Source: Prorocentrum cordatum
Lineage: Eukaryota > Sar > Dinophyceae > Prorocentrales > Prorocentraceae
Direction of reading: 5' to 3'
DNA length: 64,000 nucleotides
Assembly (NCBI GenBank): GCA_963575745.1
Contig: CAUYUJ010000370.1
Coordinates: 292,001-356,000 of the forward strand
Under the pieces are notes generated by a model. That model made no database searches, was not told where the DNA came from, and saw only the letters and a program-made list of their open reading frames with translations. Below are positions 21,060 to 32,229 of this stretch, piece by piece (position 1 is the stretch's first letter; the number at the start of each line of letters is the position of its first letter). The translations under genes and the position numbers were made by a program.

Positions 21060-22290
21060 GGGCCGCTCGCGGCATTCGTGGGGGCCGCTTGAGCGTCTCT
21101 TGGGGGTCTCTCGGGGGGCTTCTTGGAAGCTTCTTGGGGGACTCTGGGGGCCCCTTGGGGACCGCTGGCGTGCTCCAGGGGCCACCCTGGCGCCGACCCA
21201 GACCCTCGTGTTGTGAAAAACCTAGAACCATCGCGCGCGCTTCGCGCGCGCTCAAGTTCTAGCCCAGGCTGGGGGCGCGCTAGAAGATCTTGGACAGCGC
21301 TATCAAGCACAGGCGCGTGACATAGTCGTCCCTCCTGAGGGCCTCTTGGGAACCTCTTGGGTCTTCGCGGGGGCATCTGAAGGGCTTCTGGCGGGTTCTC
21401 CGTGCTTCCTCAATTGGCTGTTGGAGGCACTTCTTGGGTGCTTCTCGGGGGGGCATATTGGGGCTTCTTGGGGTCCCTTGGGGGCATCGTCAGGGTTCTC
21501 CGGGCAGTCGGAAAGTGATGCTCTGCAGTCTGAAGCAGTCAATTGGGTGTCTTGGCTGCGTGGAGGCCCGGCTTGAGGCCACATTGGGGCAATCCGGAAG
21601 CCTCCTGGGCCTCCTTGAAGCAATTTTGATGCATCGAGAGCACTGCTCGGCTATCTTGGGGCCCCGTGTGTACGTCTCCTGTGAGCCTTTTAGGGCCTGG
21701 TGGGGGGCATGGGGCCTCGTCGGACCAGTTGGGGACTCTTGGGGCCTCCTGTAGGCCTCTGAGGGCGGAAAGCTCTGCTGTTGGGTTCGCGTTCCCCTTC
21801 TTGGGGCTCTCTTGGGGCCCTCTCGGGCCGTCTTGGGCGCCTCGGGAACCGTCTTGGGGCCCTCGTGGGCCGTCTTGGGGCCCTCTTGGATTCCTCTTCG
21901 GCTATCTTGGAGCGGCCGTGGGGGCCACTTGGGCCGTCTCTGAGCGTCGGGATGCCAAAAGGCTGGGAACTCTAAAATCCATCAAAAGCCGATGGGAAAA
22001 CAATGCTTCTTGGAACCTCTTCGGTCTTCTGGGGAGCTTCTTGAGGGCCTCTTGGGTCCCGTTTGGGGGCCTCTGGGGCTTCCTGAGAGCCTCTCGGGGT
22101 GGAAGGCTCGGATTTTCGCTTCGTCTTACCCCTCTTGGGCCCCCCTTGGGGCCGTATTGGTGCCCTCTCGGGCTGTCTTGGGCCCTGTTGGTGGCCTCTT
22201 GGGCTATCTTGGATTGGCCTTGGAGGCCTTTTGGGCCGTCTTAGAGCGTCAGAACGCCAAAGGGCTGAAAACTCGAGCATCAATCAAAAA
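21060..22290 (+). repeat. super-repeat tract H
   Basis: Words as elsewhere. Hinges lie at about 21940-22005 (AGCGTCGGGATGCCAAAAGG, AAACAATGCTTCTTGG) and about 22240-22295 (AGCGTCAGAACGCCAAAGGG), giving a unit of about 300 bp. The hairpin module at 21221 is embedded between two word blocks. Confidence 0.8.
21221..21262. repeat. GC-stem hairpin motif, copy 3 (best-formed)
   Basis: CTAGAAC on the left pairs perfectly with GTTCTAG on the right, enclosing CATCGCGCGCGC-TTC-GCGCGCGCTC. The result is a two-segment stem-loop. Unlike the other copies it follows GTTGTGAAAAAC rather than a microsatellite. Confidence 0.75.
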
Positions 22291-22339
22291 CCTACACCGG
22301 ACTCACCTCTCTAGCGCTCACTTCTATAGTGCTCACTTT

Positions 22340-22540
22340 GAAATTGTGGTCCGAAGGGGCCGCACATGCAGGCACATGCCGCACAGTCGCATGCACATGC
22401 CCATGCAAATATACAAAAGCCTCAACAGCATTGCCGCACATGCGCGCACATGCCACACCGTCCGACGCACAGTCGAATGCACGGTCAAGCAAAACTCTGA
22501 AAGCATAGACGCACATGCCCGCACATGCCGCAGAGATGTC
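22340..22540. repeat. GCACATGC-rich cluster, orientation 1
   Basis: GCACATGC-like octamers occur at least eight times, often in pairs 10 bp apart (GCACATGCCCGCACATGC). The reverse-oriented cluster is at 24.06-24.3 kb. Confidence 0.7.
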
Positions 22541-22554
22541 GCAGGCGATAGTGG

Positions 22555-23470
22555 CCTGACCACCTGAGCTCGGGGCATTTCGCAACCCAGAGTTCCGAGG
22601 ATGTCTCAGGCAAGCGTGGCCGGATCACCATGGGGCAGGGCATCTTGGAAACCAGAGTGGCGAGGATGTCGCTGGTCAAGGTGACCAGACGACCATGGGG
22701 CAGGACACCTCCGAGGTCTGAGTTGTGAGGATGTCTCAAGCGAAAGTGGCCTGACCACCATGGGGCAAGAGATCTCTGAGGTCAGAGTTGCGAGGATGTC
22801 TCTGGGGAGAGTGGTCTGACCACCTCAGCCCAGGGCATCTCGGAGCCCAGAGTTGCGAGGATGTCTCAGGCAGGACTGGCCTGACCACCTGCTCAGGGCA
22901 TCTCAGAACCCAGAGTTGCGAGGGTCTCAGGCGAAAAAGGCCGAGACACTATGGAGCAGGGCATCATTGAGGTCAGAGTTGCGAGGATGTCTCAGGCAAA
23001 AGTGGCCTGAACAGCTCAACTCAGGGCATCTCGGGCGAGGATGTCTAAAGCGAAAGTGGTCTAACCACCTCAACTCAGGGCGTCTCGGAACCCAGAGTTC
23101 CGAGGATGTCTCAGGCGAAAGGGGCCGAGACACTATCGAGCAGGGCATCATTGAGATCAGGGTTGCGAGGATGTCTCAGGCGACAGTGGCTGACCACCTC
23201 AGCTCGGGGCATATCGGAATCGAGACTTGCGAGGATGTCTCAGGCGACCGTGGCCTGACCAGCATGGGGCAGGAGATCTCTGAGGTCAGAGTTGCGAGGA
23301 TGTCTCATGCGAAAGTGGTCTAACCACCTCAGCTCAGGGCGTCTCGAAACCCAGAGTCCCGAGGATGTCTCAAGCGAAAGTGGCCGGGCCACCATGGGGC
23401 AGGGCATCTCCGAGACCAGAGTTGCGAGGATGTCTCAGGCGAAGGTGGCCAGATCACTTCATGTCAAAGC
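22555..23470. repeat. 65-bp tandem repeat, about 14 copies
   Basis: GAGGATGTCTCAGGC recurs at about 22597, 22662, 22727, 22792 and 22857, a period of 65 bp, continuing to about 23427 with occasional shortened units. Each unit also holds GAAAGTGGCCTGACCACCTC and GGGCATCTCGGAACCCAGAG. There are no unique spacers. Confidence 0.95.
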
Positions 23471-23644
23471 ACGTCGGCCTCCAAATTGCCGACGACGTCT
23501 CACGCGGAACTGGCCGGACGCGAACGCGCCGGCGTCCGGAGACGAACGCCGGCCCCGGCATTCTTGCACGTCCCGCACATGCACTGCACAGATTCGCACA
23601 GTATTCGCACTGGCCGAGCCAGGCCAGCGATTCCGAGATTCCCT

Positions 23645-23694
23645 GAGCTCGGGCCGTCAAGCCACTTTCGCCTGAGACAGCCTCGCAACTCTCA
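23645..23694 (-). repeat. inverted partial unit of the 65-bp repeat
   Basis: AAGCCACTTTCGCCTGAGAC followed by AGCCTCGCAACTCTCA is the reverse complement of the unit at 22.6-23.4 kb. It directly precedes a (CTC)n tract, about 180 bp beyond the direct array. Confidence 0.8.
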
Positions 23695-23865
23695 CCTCCT
23701 CCTCCTCCTCCTCCTCCTCCTCCTCCTCCTCCTCCTCCTCCTCTCCTTCTCCTCTGGCCGAGCCGAACAGGCAGGCTGGCCAGTGGCCGGGGGCGCCCGC
23801 CTCCTCCGCCCCCCCCTCCTCCCCCCCCCTCCACCTCCCCCCCCCCCATCCCTGCTTCTCCGGCC
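23694..23865. repeat. (CTC)n array and C-rich tract
   Basis: A pure CTC run of about 50 bp followed by C-rich low-complexity sequence. Confidence 0.9.
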
Positions 23866-24059
23866 GAGCTGAGAAGGCGCGCGGGAGAGTATTTTATTAG
23901 GCGGGCGCGCCACCGCCAGCTCACGAACCGGGCGAATAACCGCCCCCGCCAGCAGCGGGCGAGTCTACACGCACAACAAACTCTTTCAGGAAATCCTGGC
24001 ACGCCCCAGGTTAGCTCTGCGAAGGCCAGGAGGCATTGGAGGCACAGGGGTCCCAGACA

Positions 24060-24440
24060 GCTCCTAGGGCATGAGCGTGCATGTGCATTGGGATGTGCAC
24101 GCATGTGCGCCCGCGCGCTTCACCGCATGTGCGTGCATGTGCGGGCCCGCGCGGCCTCCCGAAGAGAGGTTGCACAGGCATGTGCGTGCATGTGCCGATG
24201 ACAGATCTGCGATTCTCGAACACCTCCCGCATGTGCAGGCATGTGCGCGCATGTGCGTCGGACTGTGCGTGCATGTGCGCATGATGGATACATAAAAACA
24301 CAGCGCACATGCCCCCGCACATGCCCGGGCACGACGTGCACAGTAGGAAGTCCATCCAAGAAGGACCGCACAGGCCTGGCACATGACTGGCACATGCCGC
24401 GCACATGCGCGCACATGACAGCGCAAAAACGGCCGCACAT
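24060..24440. repeat. GCATGTGC/GCACATGC cluster with an orientation switch
   Basis: GCATGTGC-like octamers dominate 24060-24290 and their reverse complements (GCACATGC) dominate 24300-24430. The cluster is therefore roughly mirror-symmetric about 24295. It shares the octamer with 22.34-22.54 kb. Confidence 0.7.
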
Positions 24441-24479
24441 ACACCCACCCAGGGGTATAGATGTGAGTGCGGTGTATGG

Positions 24480-26340
24480 CATGACATGGATTTTTGCCTC
24501 TTGGGGCCTTCGTGGGAGGCCTCTTGGATACTCTTCGGCCCCCTGGGGGGCTTCTTGGGGCCTCTTGGATCCTGTTAGGGGCTTCTCGGGGCCTCCTGAG
24601 AGCCTCTCGGGGTGGAAGACTCGGATTTTTGGTTCGTGTCCACCCTCTTGGCTCCATCTTTGGGCCGTCCTGGGGCCCTCTCGGGCCGCCTTGGGCGCCT
24701 CTGGCGCCGTCTTGGGACCCCCGTGGGCTGTCGTGTGACCGTCTTCGAGGCCTCTGGGGATGCCTTGGAGCGGAAATGAAAGCCTCTTGGGCCGTCGTGG
24801 AGCGTCAGGAAACTCAAAAGGCGAGAACTCGAACATCGATCAAAAACCAAAGGAAAACAAATTAGTTGTGCCTCCTGGGGCTCCTTGGGAGCCATCTTGG
24901 AGACCTCTTGGGGCGTCTCGGAGGCCTCTCGGACAGTCAGGGACCAATTCTGGGGTGATCTCGGGCGGTCATTGGTCGTTTTCGTTGTCTGGATACGCCA
25001 GGGCCGTCTTCGGGCGACTTTACAAGGACCCCAGCGCCACGGCAAGGCCTCCGGGCCCCCCGGTGCGAGGGCCGGCCCCTTCCCGGGCCCCGCCTCGTGC
25101 CCGCGGCAGGGCGTCCCTGGGCCGTTTCGGCGCCCTCGTGGGGGCCTGTTGGGGCGACAGTGGGTCTGAAATCCATCAAAAACCGAAGGACAAACAATGA
25201 TTTTGGCGTCCCTTTGGGCCGTGTTGGAAGCCTTGTGGGCAGTCCGGAGGCCATCTTGGGCGTGTTCGAACGATATATCCTCGTTTCGGGGCCTCTTGGG
25301 GGCCTCTTGCGGCCCTTTTCGTCTGTGTTGGGGCTTTCTTGGGTCGTCTGGGACGGCCCTGGGCTGTCTCGGCGCCCTCTTGGAAGCCTGTTTGGAAGAT
25401 TTCTGGGTGTCCTGGACCGTCATCCTTCAACGTCGGCGGCACTGGCCGTAAGACTTCCTGGGAACATGATTTGTTGGGGTGTAATTTTGGGCGCCTCCAG
25501 AGGCTTCAGGGCCTCACGCGTTTCCGAGCGTGGCGGCAGGTAGCGCTGCTTGGGACTCTCGTTTTTTGATTCTGGCAGGCGTTTATAAACATGGTTTGGG
25601 GAGAGGGCGGCAACCCGAGAATCATGTTCCCGGGAAGCTTTCTGGGAGCATGTTTTTTTCGGCTCTCTTAAGAGGGGGGGGCTCTGGGGGCTTACCGAGG
25701 GGCCCTTTTTGGCCTTGTTGGCAAGCCTATTGGAAACATGGTTGGGGCGGTGGGCGGAAGTCCAATGAATCATGTTCCCGGAAAGCTCTGAGAAATACGA
25801 TTTACCGAGGTCTATTGGGGGCCCACAGAGGGCTTCCCTGGGGGGCCCTTGGGGGCTTATTGGGGCTTCCGGGGGGCCTCTTGGGAGCCTCACGGGGCTT
25901 CTTGGGAGCCTCCTGATGGCCTCTCGGGGCGTCCTAGGAGCCTCTCAGGCTGGAGACCTTGAAATGTCGCACTCTTCGGGCCCCCTTGGGTCGCTCTTGG
26001 GGCTCTCTTGGGGCGCTCTCGAGGCCCTCTTGAACTATCTGGGGATCCTCCTGGGCCGTCTCTGGTCTTTCCTTGGGAGCCTCTTCGGCCGTCTTGGAGC
26101 GATCTGAAGGGCCTCTGACGTCGTCCGGGACCGTGGGGAGGCGGAACATGCGAGACCGCAAAAATGCTGGTCCTTTTGGAAGGGCCTCTGGAGGCTCTCT
26201 TAGGACGTTTTGGCGGCGTCGTTGGCCGTCCTGAGGCCATCTTCGGCGTGTCCGGGGCCGCTTGGGGCTGTCTTGGCAATCTTTAGGGCCCTCTTGGCGT
26301 GTCGTGGCGTGTTTGGGAGCGGGCCCGGGCAGTCCCGGGA
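24480..26340 (+). repeat. super-repeat tract I
   Basis: Hinges lie at about 24800-24870 and 25170-25210 (AAAACCGAAGGACAAACAATG). From 25440 to 25800 the words give way to blocks containing GGGAACATGATTTGTTGGGG, matching 3788-3800 in tract A, and AGAATCATGTTCCCGGGAAG near 25619. Word repeats then resume to 26340. Confidence 0.8.
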
Positions 26341-26385
26341 GCTCTGGGGGCTGTTGAATGCTAGGTGTTGTCTTGGAGGCGGAGG

Positions 26386-26640
26386 CTGTTGAGTGCAGGG
26401 TGGCGCGTGCTACGCGGAAGGCGGGCGAGCGGCCGGGCGGGCGGCGGGCGGGAGGGTGGCGGGCGGGCGGGCGGGTCGGGATTTGAATGAATTCCTTAAG
26501 GGTGCTCTCTTGCAGCGGGAGCTTGTTGAGTACAGGGTGTTGCCTTGAAGACGGGGGCTGTTGACTACAGGGTGTTGGAAGCTGTTGAGTACAGAGTGGT
26601 GCGTGCTACGCGGACGGCGGGCGGGCGGCGGGTGCCTTAG
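26386..26640. repeat. G-rich (GGCGGGC)n with a duplicated flank
   Basis: TGTTGAGTxCAGxGTGG followed by CGTGCTACGCGGA and GGCGGGCG repeats occurs at about 26387-26440 and 26582-26632. Confidence 0.7.
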
Positions 26641-26790
26641 GTGGTGGGTCAGAGGCCTCATGGGTGTTGGTTTGGATCTCGTGGTTGGCCTGTCGGGGAC
26701 GTCGTGAAAGCAGTTTCGCAGCTTCTCGGTAGCCCTCCTGGACTATTTTGGACCTCCCCGGCCGCCCCGTCCCCCCATAGGGGGTCGGGG
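26641..26790 (+). repeat. partial copy of 16.7-17.4 kb with an internal deletion
   Basis: The first 94 bp match 16722-16815 with two mismatches, and the next ~55 bp match 17316-17371. The two parts are adjacent here but 500 bp apart in the other copy. Confidence 0.85.
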
Positions 26791-26799
26791 CAACTGTTC

Positions 26800-27900
26800 G
26801 TGTGCACGCTTTGACCGTCTTCGACGCCTCTCGGGCCGTGTTTGCAAGGTCTTGGGCGGTCTTAGGCGCCTATTGGGTTGTTTTTGGGCCCTCTTGGGCC
26901 GTCTTGGGGCGCTCTTGGGGGCCTCTTGGGCGATCTTGGGACGGTCTTGGGGACTTCGTGGTCTGTCTTGGAGGGTCGGGACGATGAAAAAACAAGAAAA
27001 CCAAAAACCTGCAACAACCAACGGAATTCAATGATTTCGGCCTCTTGCAGCCCTCTTGGGAATGCTCTTGGGGCTCTCTTGGGACGTCTTGGAGGCCTCT
27101 TGGGCCATCGGGGAGCCATCTTGGGCGTCTTGGAGCGGTTTTAGGCGCGTCGATGAACGCTTTGACCGTCTTCGACGCCTCTTGGGCCGTGTTTGCAAGC
27201 TCTTGGGCGGTCTTAGGCGCCTATTGGGTTGTTTTTGGGCCCTCTTGGGCCGTCTTGGGGCGCACTTGGGGTCCTCTTGGGCGATCTTGGGACGGTCTTG
27301 AGGACTTCGTGGGCTGTCTTGGAGGGCCGGGACGACGACAAAAAACAAGAAAACCAAAAACCTACAAAAAACAAACGGAATTCAATGATTTCGGCCTCTT
27401 GCAGCCCTCTTGGGAATGCTCTTGGGGCTCTCTTGGGACGTCTTGGAGGCCTCTTGGGCCATCGGGGAGCCATCTTGGGCGTCTTGGAGCGGTCTTAGGC
27501 GCGTCGTGGCGCGCTTTGACTGTCTTCGACGCCTCTTGGGCCGTGTTTGCAAGCTCTTGGGCGGTCTTAGGCGCCTATCGGGTTATTTTTACGCCCTCTT
27601 GGACCGTCTTGGGGCGCTCTTGGGGGCCTCTTGGGCGATCTTGGGACGGTCTTGGGGGCTTCGTGGGCTGTCTTGGAGGGTCGGGACGACGAAAAAACAA
27701 GAAAACCAAAAACCTGCAAAAAACCAACGGAATTCAATGATTTCGGCCTCTTGCAGCCCTCTTGGGAATGCTCTCGGGGCTCTCTTGGGACGTCTTGGAG
27801 GCCTCTTGGGTCGTCTGGGAGCCATCTTGGGCGTCTTGGATCGATTGTAAGCGTCTCGAGGCACGCTTGAACCGTCTTCGACGCCTCTTGGGCCGGACAA
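26800..27900 (+). repeat. super-repeat tract, three regular ~352-bp units
   Basis: CTTTGACCGTCTTCGACGCC recurs at about 26809, 27160, 27514 and (diverged) 27865, giving periods of 351, 354 and 351 bp. Each unit has the hinge AACCAAAAACCTGCAA plus ACGGAATTCAATGATTTCGG. This is the cleanest higher-order array of the family in the window. Confidence 0.92.
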
Positions 27901-27975
27901 GGGCGCTCCCGGAGGCCCGATCCCGCCATGGGGGGTTGCGGTCCAGGCCAGGGAGCCCCTGGCCCTGTAGCCCGG

Positions 27976-28032
27976 TATATATATATATATATATATATAT
28001 AAATATATGTATAGGTAGATTGATATATACAT

Positions 28033-28080
<48 letters not shown>

Positions 28081-28112
28081 GTAGATAGATAGATAGATAG
28101 ATAGATAGATAT

Positions 28113-28159
<47 letters not shown>

Positions 28160-28190
28160 TATAGATATATATATATATACATATATATAT

Positions 28191-28241
<51 letters not shown>

Positions 28242-28265
28242 TATCGATCGATAGATAGATAGATA
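27976..28265. repeat. (TA)n-(GATA)n tetranucleotide array
   Basis: About 250 bp of TAGA/GATA repeats framed by TA runs. A (GA)n run follows at about 28320-28355. It follows a super-repeat tail block (CCCGCCATGGGGGG). Confidence 0.97.
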
Positions 28266-28322
28266 TATATATATATATAGTTATAGATATATAAATCTCT
28301 ATATATATACATATATATATAA

Positions 28323-28355
<33 letters not shown>

Positions 28356-28374
28356 AACAAACAACAACAGAGAA

Positions 28375-29600
28375 CAACTGGAAGCAATGCGTCGGACAAG
28401 GAGGGCGAGAGGCCTGGACAAGAAAACGACTCGGCCAGGCGGAACTCGGCCAGTCTGAACACGTCCAGGCTGAACTCGGCCCGAGATCAGCTGGCCGAAT
28501 TCAACCTGGCCGAATTCTTCCTGGCCATGTTCAATTGCTGCCGGCCTGGTGGATCGGGATGGAGAAGGGGTGTACAGCAGAAAGCCCACCCTCATAACAA
28601 GCACCCCGACAAGCAAAGCCGCTTGGTACACGCGCCCAAGAAAGGGATCGAACAAGACAGGGCTGTTTAGTAAACGCCCGGTGAGGGCCGCTTGGTAAAC
28701 CCCAAGTAAAAGGGCGGGGGAGGCGTTTCCTCCCTTGACGGTGGGGATGGGCAGGGAGGCGCAGAAGAGCAGACGCAGAAATGGAACACCGGACGGGGCG
28801 GGCCGGCAGGGGGGCGTGGAGGAAGCTTGGAGAACGATGGAGGACTGGGGGAAGGACCGGAGGAGGAGGAGGAGTAGGAGGAGGAGGACGTGGAGGAAGC
28901 ATGGAGACATAAAGAGGGATAACAGAAATGAGATGACGATGGTGGAGAGGTTGAGGAGGTATATGTGGAGGAATGAGGTTACGAAGAAGACGGGAAACGT
29001 CGATCCCCGTATCCAAGGCGGCGGAGATACGCCACCGCCAGCGCCGCGTCCGTCACCAGGCTGGTGGCCTCATTCGAGAAAGGATGGCTTCGTAAGAAGT
29101 GCATTCCTCTCATCGACCGTCCCTCCCTGTCACTCGTCCATCGCACCCTCCTCCACCTCACACTCTGGCCGTTCCCCTCGTCCTTGGCCCCCCCTTGCTG
29201 CTGCTTCTGCCCCTCGTCCCCCTGACCTCATCCTGGACAACCTTCGCGTAATTAGCAAAGATCCTTCCGAGGCCAGCCGCTACATCGCTGCATCTCCGTG
29301 GCCCTAGAGCCCGCAGGCCCTACGGAACGGAAACACACACACAAACTATATGTGCATAAACTTTTTCGGTGCCTCTCGTTTAGATCCGTCACTAGATGGC
29401 TTGATCCGAAGATCATCGCCTTGTTCACCGAAGCCTCGCCCGTCGCCACCAGGGCTTGCACAGTGCATGCGTTCGCTCGGGCGGGGGTCGGGGTGGGGAA
29501 AAGGATGTCTCAGTTTCTAGGCCCCAGAAACTTTTCCTGGGCAAAGGCCATGCCAATTTCTCCCGCTGCTTCACTCTGCAGACTCATGTTTCGTTGGCCG
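28375..29600. other. mostly unique gene-free stretch with small repeats
   Basis: Short repeats such as CTGGCCGAATTC (28490-28525) and GCCGCTTGGTA (28617 and 28688) and a purine tract at 28800-28895 are seen. I recognise no gene. Confidence 0.45.
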
Positions 29601-29611
29601 ATGTATTGTGG

Positions 29612-29800
29612 ACATGTAAACTTAAGTCGGGCCTGTCCTCCTACAGGGGGATTTTGGAAGACAAATAAAGCATAGCCAAACAAACAGACCCCCAACATGG
29701 CCAAACCATACTCAAACAATGGTTCCCCTACTGCTTTTCACTGTTTTTTTTGAACATTCCTCCTGGAGAGGGACAGGCCCGACTTAGAAATGTAGACCTT
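29612..29800. repeat. inverted-repeat element, ~30-bp arms, ~105-bp loop
   Basis: TTAAGTCGGGCCTGTCC at about 29620-29637 and GGACAGGCCCGACTTA at about 29772-29787 are inverted. Similarity continues outward (ACATGTAAAC against its partner near 29793) and inward (TACAGGGGGA against TCCTCCTGGAGA). It is a possible MITE or foldback remnant with no clear target duplication. Confidence 0.55.
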
Positions 29801-30148
29801 CTTCGGGCCCTGGGTCTGGACGGCCCCCAGGGCGCCTCTGGATCGGGCCTGGGCGGGGGCGACGCCCCGGAGAGGGAGCGGGCGGCGCCGTGCGATCCTC
29901 GCCCGCGGGACCTCCGGCCAGGCCCTCACCCCCCGGAGCGCGGGCGGGGGATACCCGCTGCGCGAGCGGCGCAGAGAGCCGCGCCCGGGGCATGCGGAAT
30001 GACACGGCCTGCGAGCGACTCGCGCAGGGCTCTCTCGAGAACGGCCCGGCGCCCCCCTCGCTGGAGCAGCACATGGGGGAAGCGAGAGGTCACTGCCGAG
30101 GTTGTCGGCCCTGTTCCTGGAGATTGTGGCCTTGTCGGCCCAATGTTT

Positions 30149-30375
30149 GGGCGCCCGAGTTATCCGGGATAACTCGGGTCCGGGGTAACTCGGGTTTGGA
30201 TTCCCGGAAAAGGAACCCGAGTTAGCCCTGACCCGAGTTACCCCTGATGATTCGGGGCTCTTGGACGGCCGATTTATCCGGGGTAACTCGGGTCCGGGGT
30301 AACTCGGGTTTGGATTCCCGAAAAACGAACCCGTGTTATCCCTGACCCGAGTTACCCCTGATGATTCGGGGCTCT
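30149..30375. repeat. two tandem copies of a palindromic GTAACTCGGG element
   Basis: Each ~113-bp copy begins with a GCCCGAGTTATCCGGG-like sequence and GGTAACTCGGGT. It ends with CCCGAGTTACCCCTGATGAT and TCGGGGCTCT, which reads back as a ~45-bp imperfect inverted repeat. Copy 1 is about 30149-30261 and copy 2 about 30262-30375. The family recurs, also as a tandem pair, at 48.08-48.26 kb. Confidence 0.8.
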
Positions 30376-30604
30376 GAAATGTTGTTTTTGCCCATATTGC
30401 CGGACGTTGTTGCTCCAGGGCGAAGGTTCATTTCCCCCTCCTGCAATTTACCTCCGTCGGGTGTTGCTGGAGGTGCCCCTGGCCCAAGGCGCCCCCAGCT
30501 TGTCGGGCCATTTTGGAGCCCCTGGGGCCCTCTGGGCCTCGTGAGGGGCGCCATGAATCCTGGAGGTACCTTGGGCCAGGGGTACTTCTAGCAACACCCG
30601 ACTT

Positions 30605-30664
30605 TGTGTGTGTGTCTGTCTGTGTGTGTGTGTGTGTCTGTGTGTGTGTGTGTGTGTGTCTCTG
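30605..30664. repeat. (TG)n microsatellite
   Basis: TG repeats with TCTG interruptions. Confidence 0.95.
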
Positions 30665-31120
30665 TCCAGCCAGTCGTGAACTCAACGCGCGTGCCAATAC
30701 CCAATCAGCCCAGCCGCGAACCACGAGCCGGTGCTGCTCCTCTCCCGCAGCCCCTTCCCCCCGGCCGGCGAGGAGCAGCGAGGCGGCGAACCCAGACCCC
30801 CGACGTCATGAATTTTTCATGACGTCGACCCCCAGCGGTATGGACCCATTCCCCGGGACCGTTTTTTCGTCCTGAGTCGTTTTTTGACGGTCCCGAGGGC
30901 CGGTAAGGGCCCCCAGAGGCCAAAAATAATCAAAAACCTCCCGTCGTGATTTTTTCATAGCTCGAGGGGGTCTGGGAACGGAGCAGCAAAGACCGGCGAG
31001 GGCAATGCCGCAAACGCCGGCCCGCGAGCCGCGAAATGACGAAGCAGGCCGAGACCGCCGGGGCCCGGACGCCGCGGCAGCCGTCGCCGCCGACCTTCCG
31101 CTCCCTGGCCTTCGGGCCTT

Positions 31121-31272
31121 CGCTCCTCCTCCTCCTCCTGCTCCTGCCTCCTCCTCCTCCTCTTCCTCCTCCTCCTCCTCCTCCTCCTCCTCCTCCTCCT
31201 CCTCCTCCTCTCCTCCTCCTCCTCCTCCTCCCCCTCCCCCTCCCCCTCCCCCTCCCCCTCCCCCTCCCCCCT
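31121..31272. repeat. (CTC)n then (CCCCCT)n array
   Basis: A trinucleotide CTC run that changes to a hexanucleotide CCCCCT run near 31230. Confidence 0.95.
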
Positions 31273-31440
31273 CGGGACGATCCCGGCACCCCAGGGAACG
31301 CCCGTTCGGGACGATTCCCGCACCCCAGGGAACGCCCTCAACTCGGGTCGGGCGAAAGGGGGGGATAGCAAAGGGGGGGTTTGAGACTCAGCTCACGCAG
31401 CTGCTTTTCCCGGCGCCTTCCGGCGCCGGAGGCGGCTATG

Positions 31441-31540
31441 TATCGAGGAATGGACCCCTCGGCGAGGCCGAAAACAGCTGCATGCAGCAAATTTCGTACC
31501 CCCCCCTTTCTTCCCAAACCCCCCCTTTCGTCCGGCCCGA
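31441..31540. repeat. ~95-bp direct duplicate, copy 1 (copy 2 at 31913-32012)
   Basis: ATCGAGGAATGGACCCCTCG, then AAACAGCTGCATGCAGCAAA and a CCCCCCCTTT run, aligns with 31913-32012 at roughly 80 percent. MITE-1 copy 1 lies between the two copies. Confidence 0.7.
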
Positions 31541-31677
31541 TCAACGAGGCGCGGCGTTCGGAAAACAGTCGAGAACATGCCGAGGCCGCCGCCGCCGCCG
31601 TCCTGTCGGGGGGGACGACGAAGGGGCAGGACAGCAAAGAGTGGAGCAAGGACTCCGCCCACGTGGCTGGTCTCCCT

Positions 31678-31895
31678 TTTGGACGCCCGAGATGGGCACG
31701 GAAAGAATGGGTACAATGCCCAACAGACAGCAGTTCTTGTTCATTTTGAACAGGACTCGCTGTCCACGCCGCCGCGGTCTGTGTCCATTCGAGACAGGAG
31801 GCCGCCCGCCCAACAGCGGCCGCTGTTGGTTTGGGACAACATTTGTTGTTAGGCATTGTGCCCATTTTTTTCCGTACCCACTTTAGGCGTCCAAA
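31678..31895 (+). mobile_element. MITE family 1, copy 1 (218 bp, 5-bp TSD)
   Basis: Terminal inverted repeats of about 45-48 bp: the left end starts TTTGGACGCCCGAGATGGGC and the right end, read in reverse complement, starts TTTGGACGCCTAAAGTGGGT. Both arms close with GGTACAATGCCCAACA-like sequence. The flanks are a perfect TCCCT duplication (31673-31677 and 31896-31900). The interior has a perfect 18-bp palindrome, CAACAGCGGCCGCTGTTG, and no coding frame, so the element is non-autonomous. A transposase source is not in this window. A 5-bp duplication does not fit the commonest plant or animal MITE types (2, 3, 8 or 9 bp). Confidence 0.85.
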
Positions 31896-31984
31896 TCCCT
31901 GGCGCCTCCTGCATCGAGGAATGGGCCCGGCGGCGGGGCCGAAACCAGCTGCCTGCAGCAGACTTCGCGCGCCCCCCCCTTTCC

Positions 31985-32165
31985 CCATGCCGCGCTTTCG
32001 TCCGCCACCGCCGAGGCCGCCGCCGCGGCCGCCGCGGCCGACGCCGCCGAGGCCGCCGCCGAGGCCGCCGAGGCCGCCGCTCTCCGCCGCTCGAGGCCCC
32101 GGCCGCGGGCCCGTCGCCCGCGAGGGCGGCCGCTGGCGCCGCCGCGCCCGCGGCGCGGGCAAAGG
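31985..32165. repeat. GCCGCC-rich low-complexity tract
   Basis: CCGCCGAGG and GCCGCGGCC repeats. Frames here give P, A or R repeats only. Confidence 0.75.
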
Positions 32166-32229
32166 CTGAGGCCGCCGGGGCCTTCGCCGGCGAAGTCGGG
32201 ACACCCCGCGGGAGGAGGCACTTCGGGGG

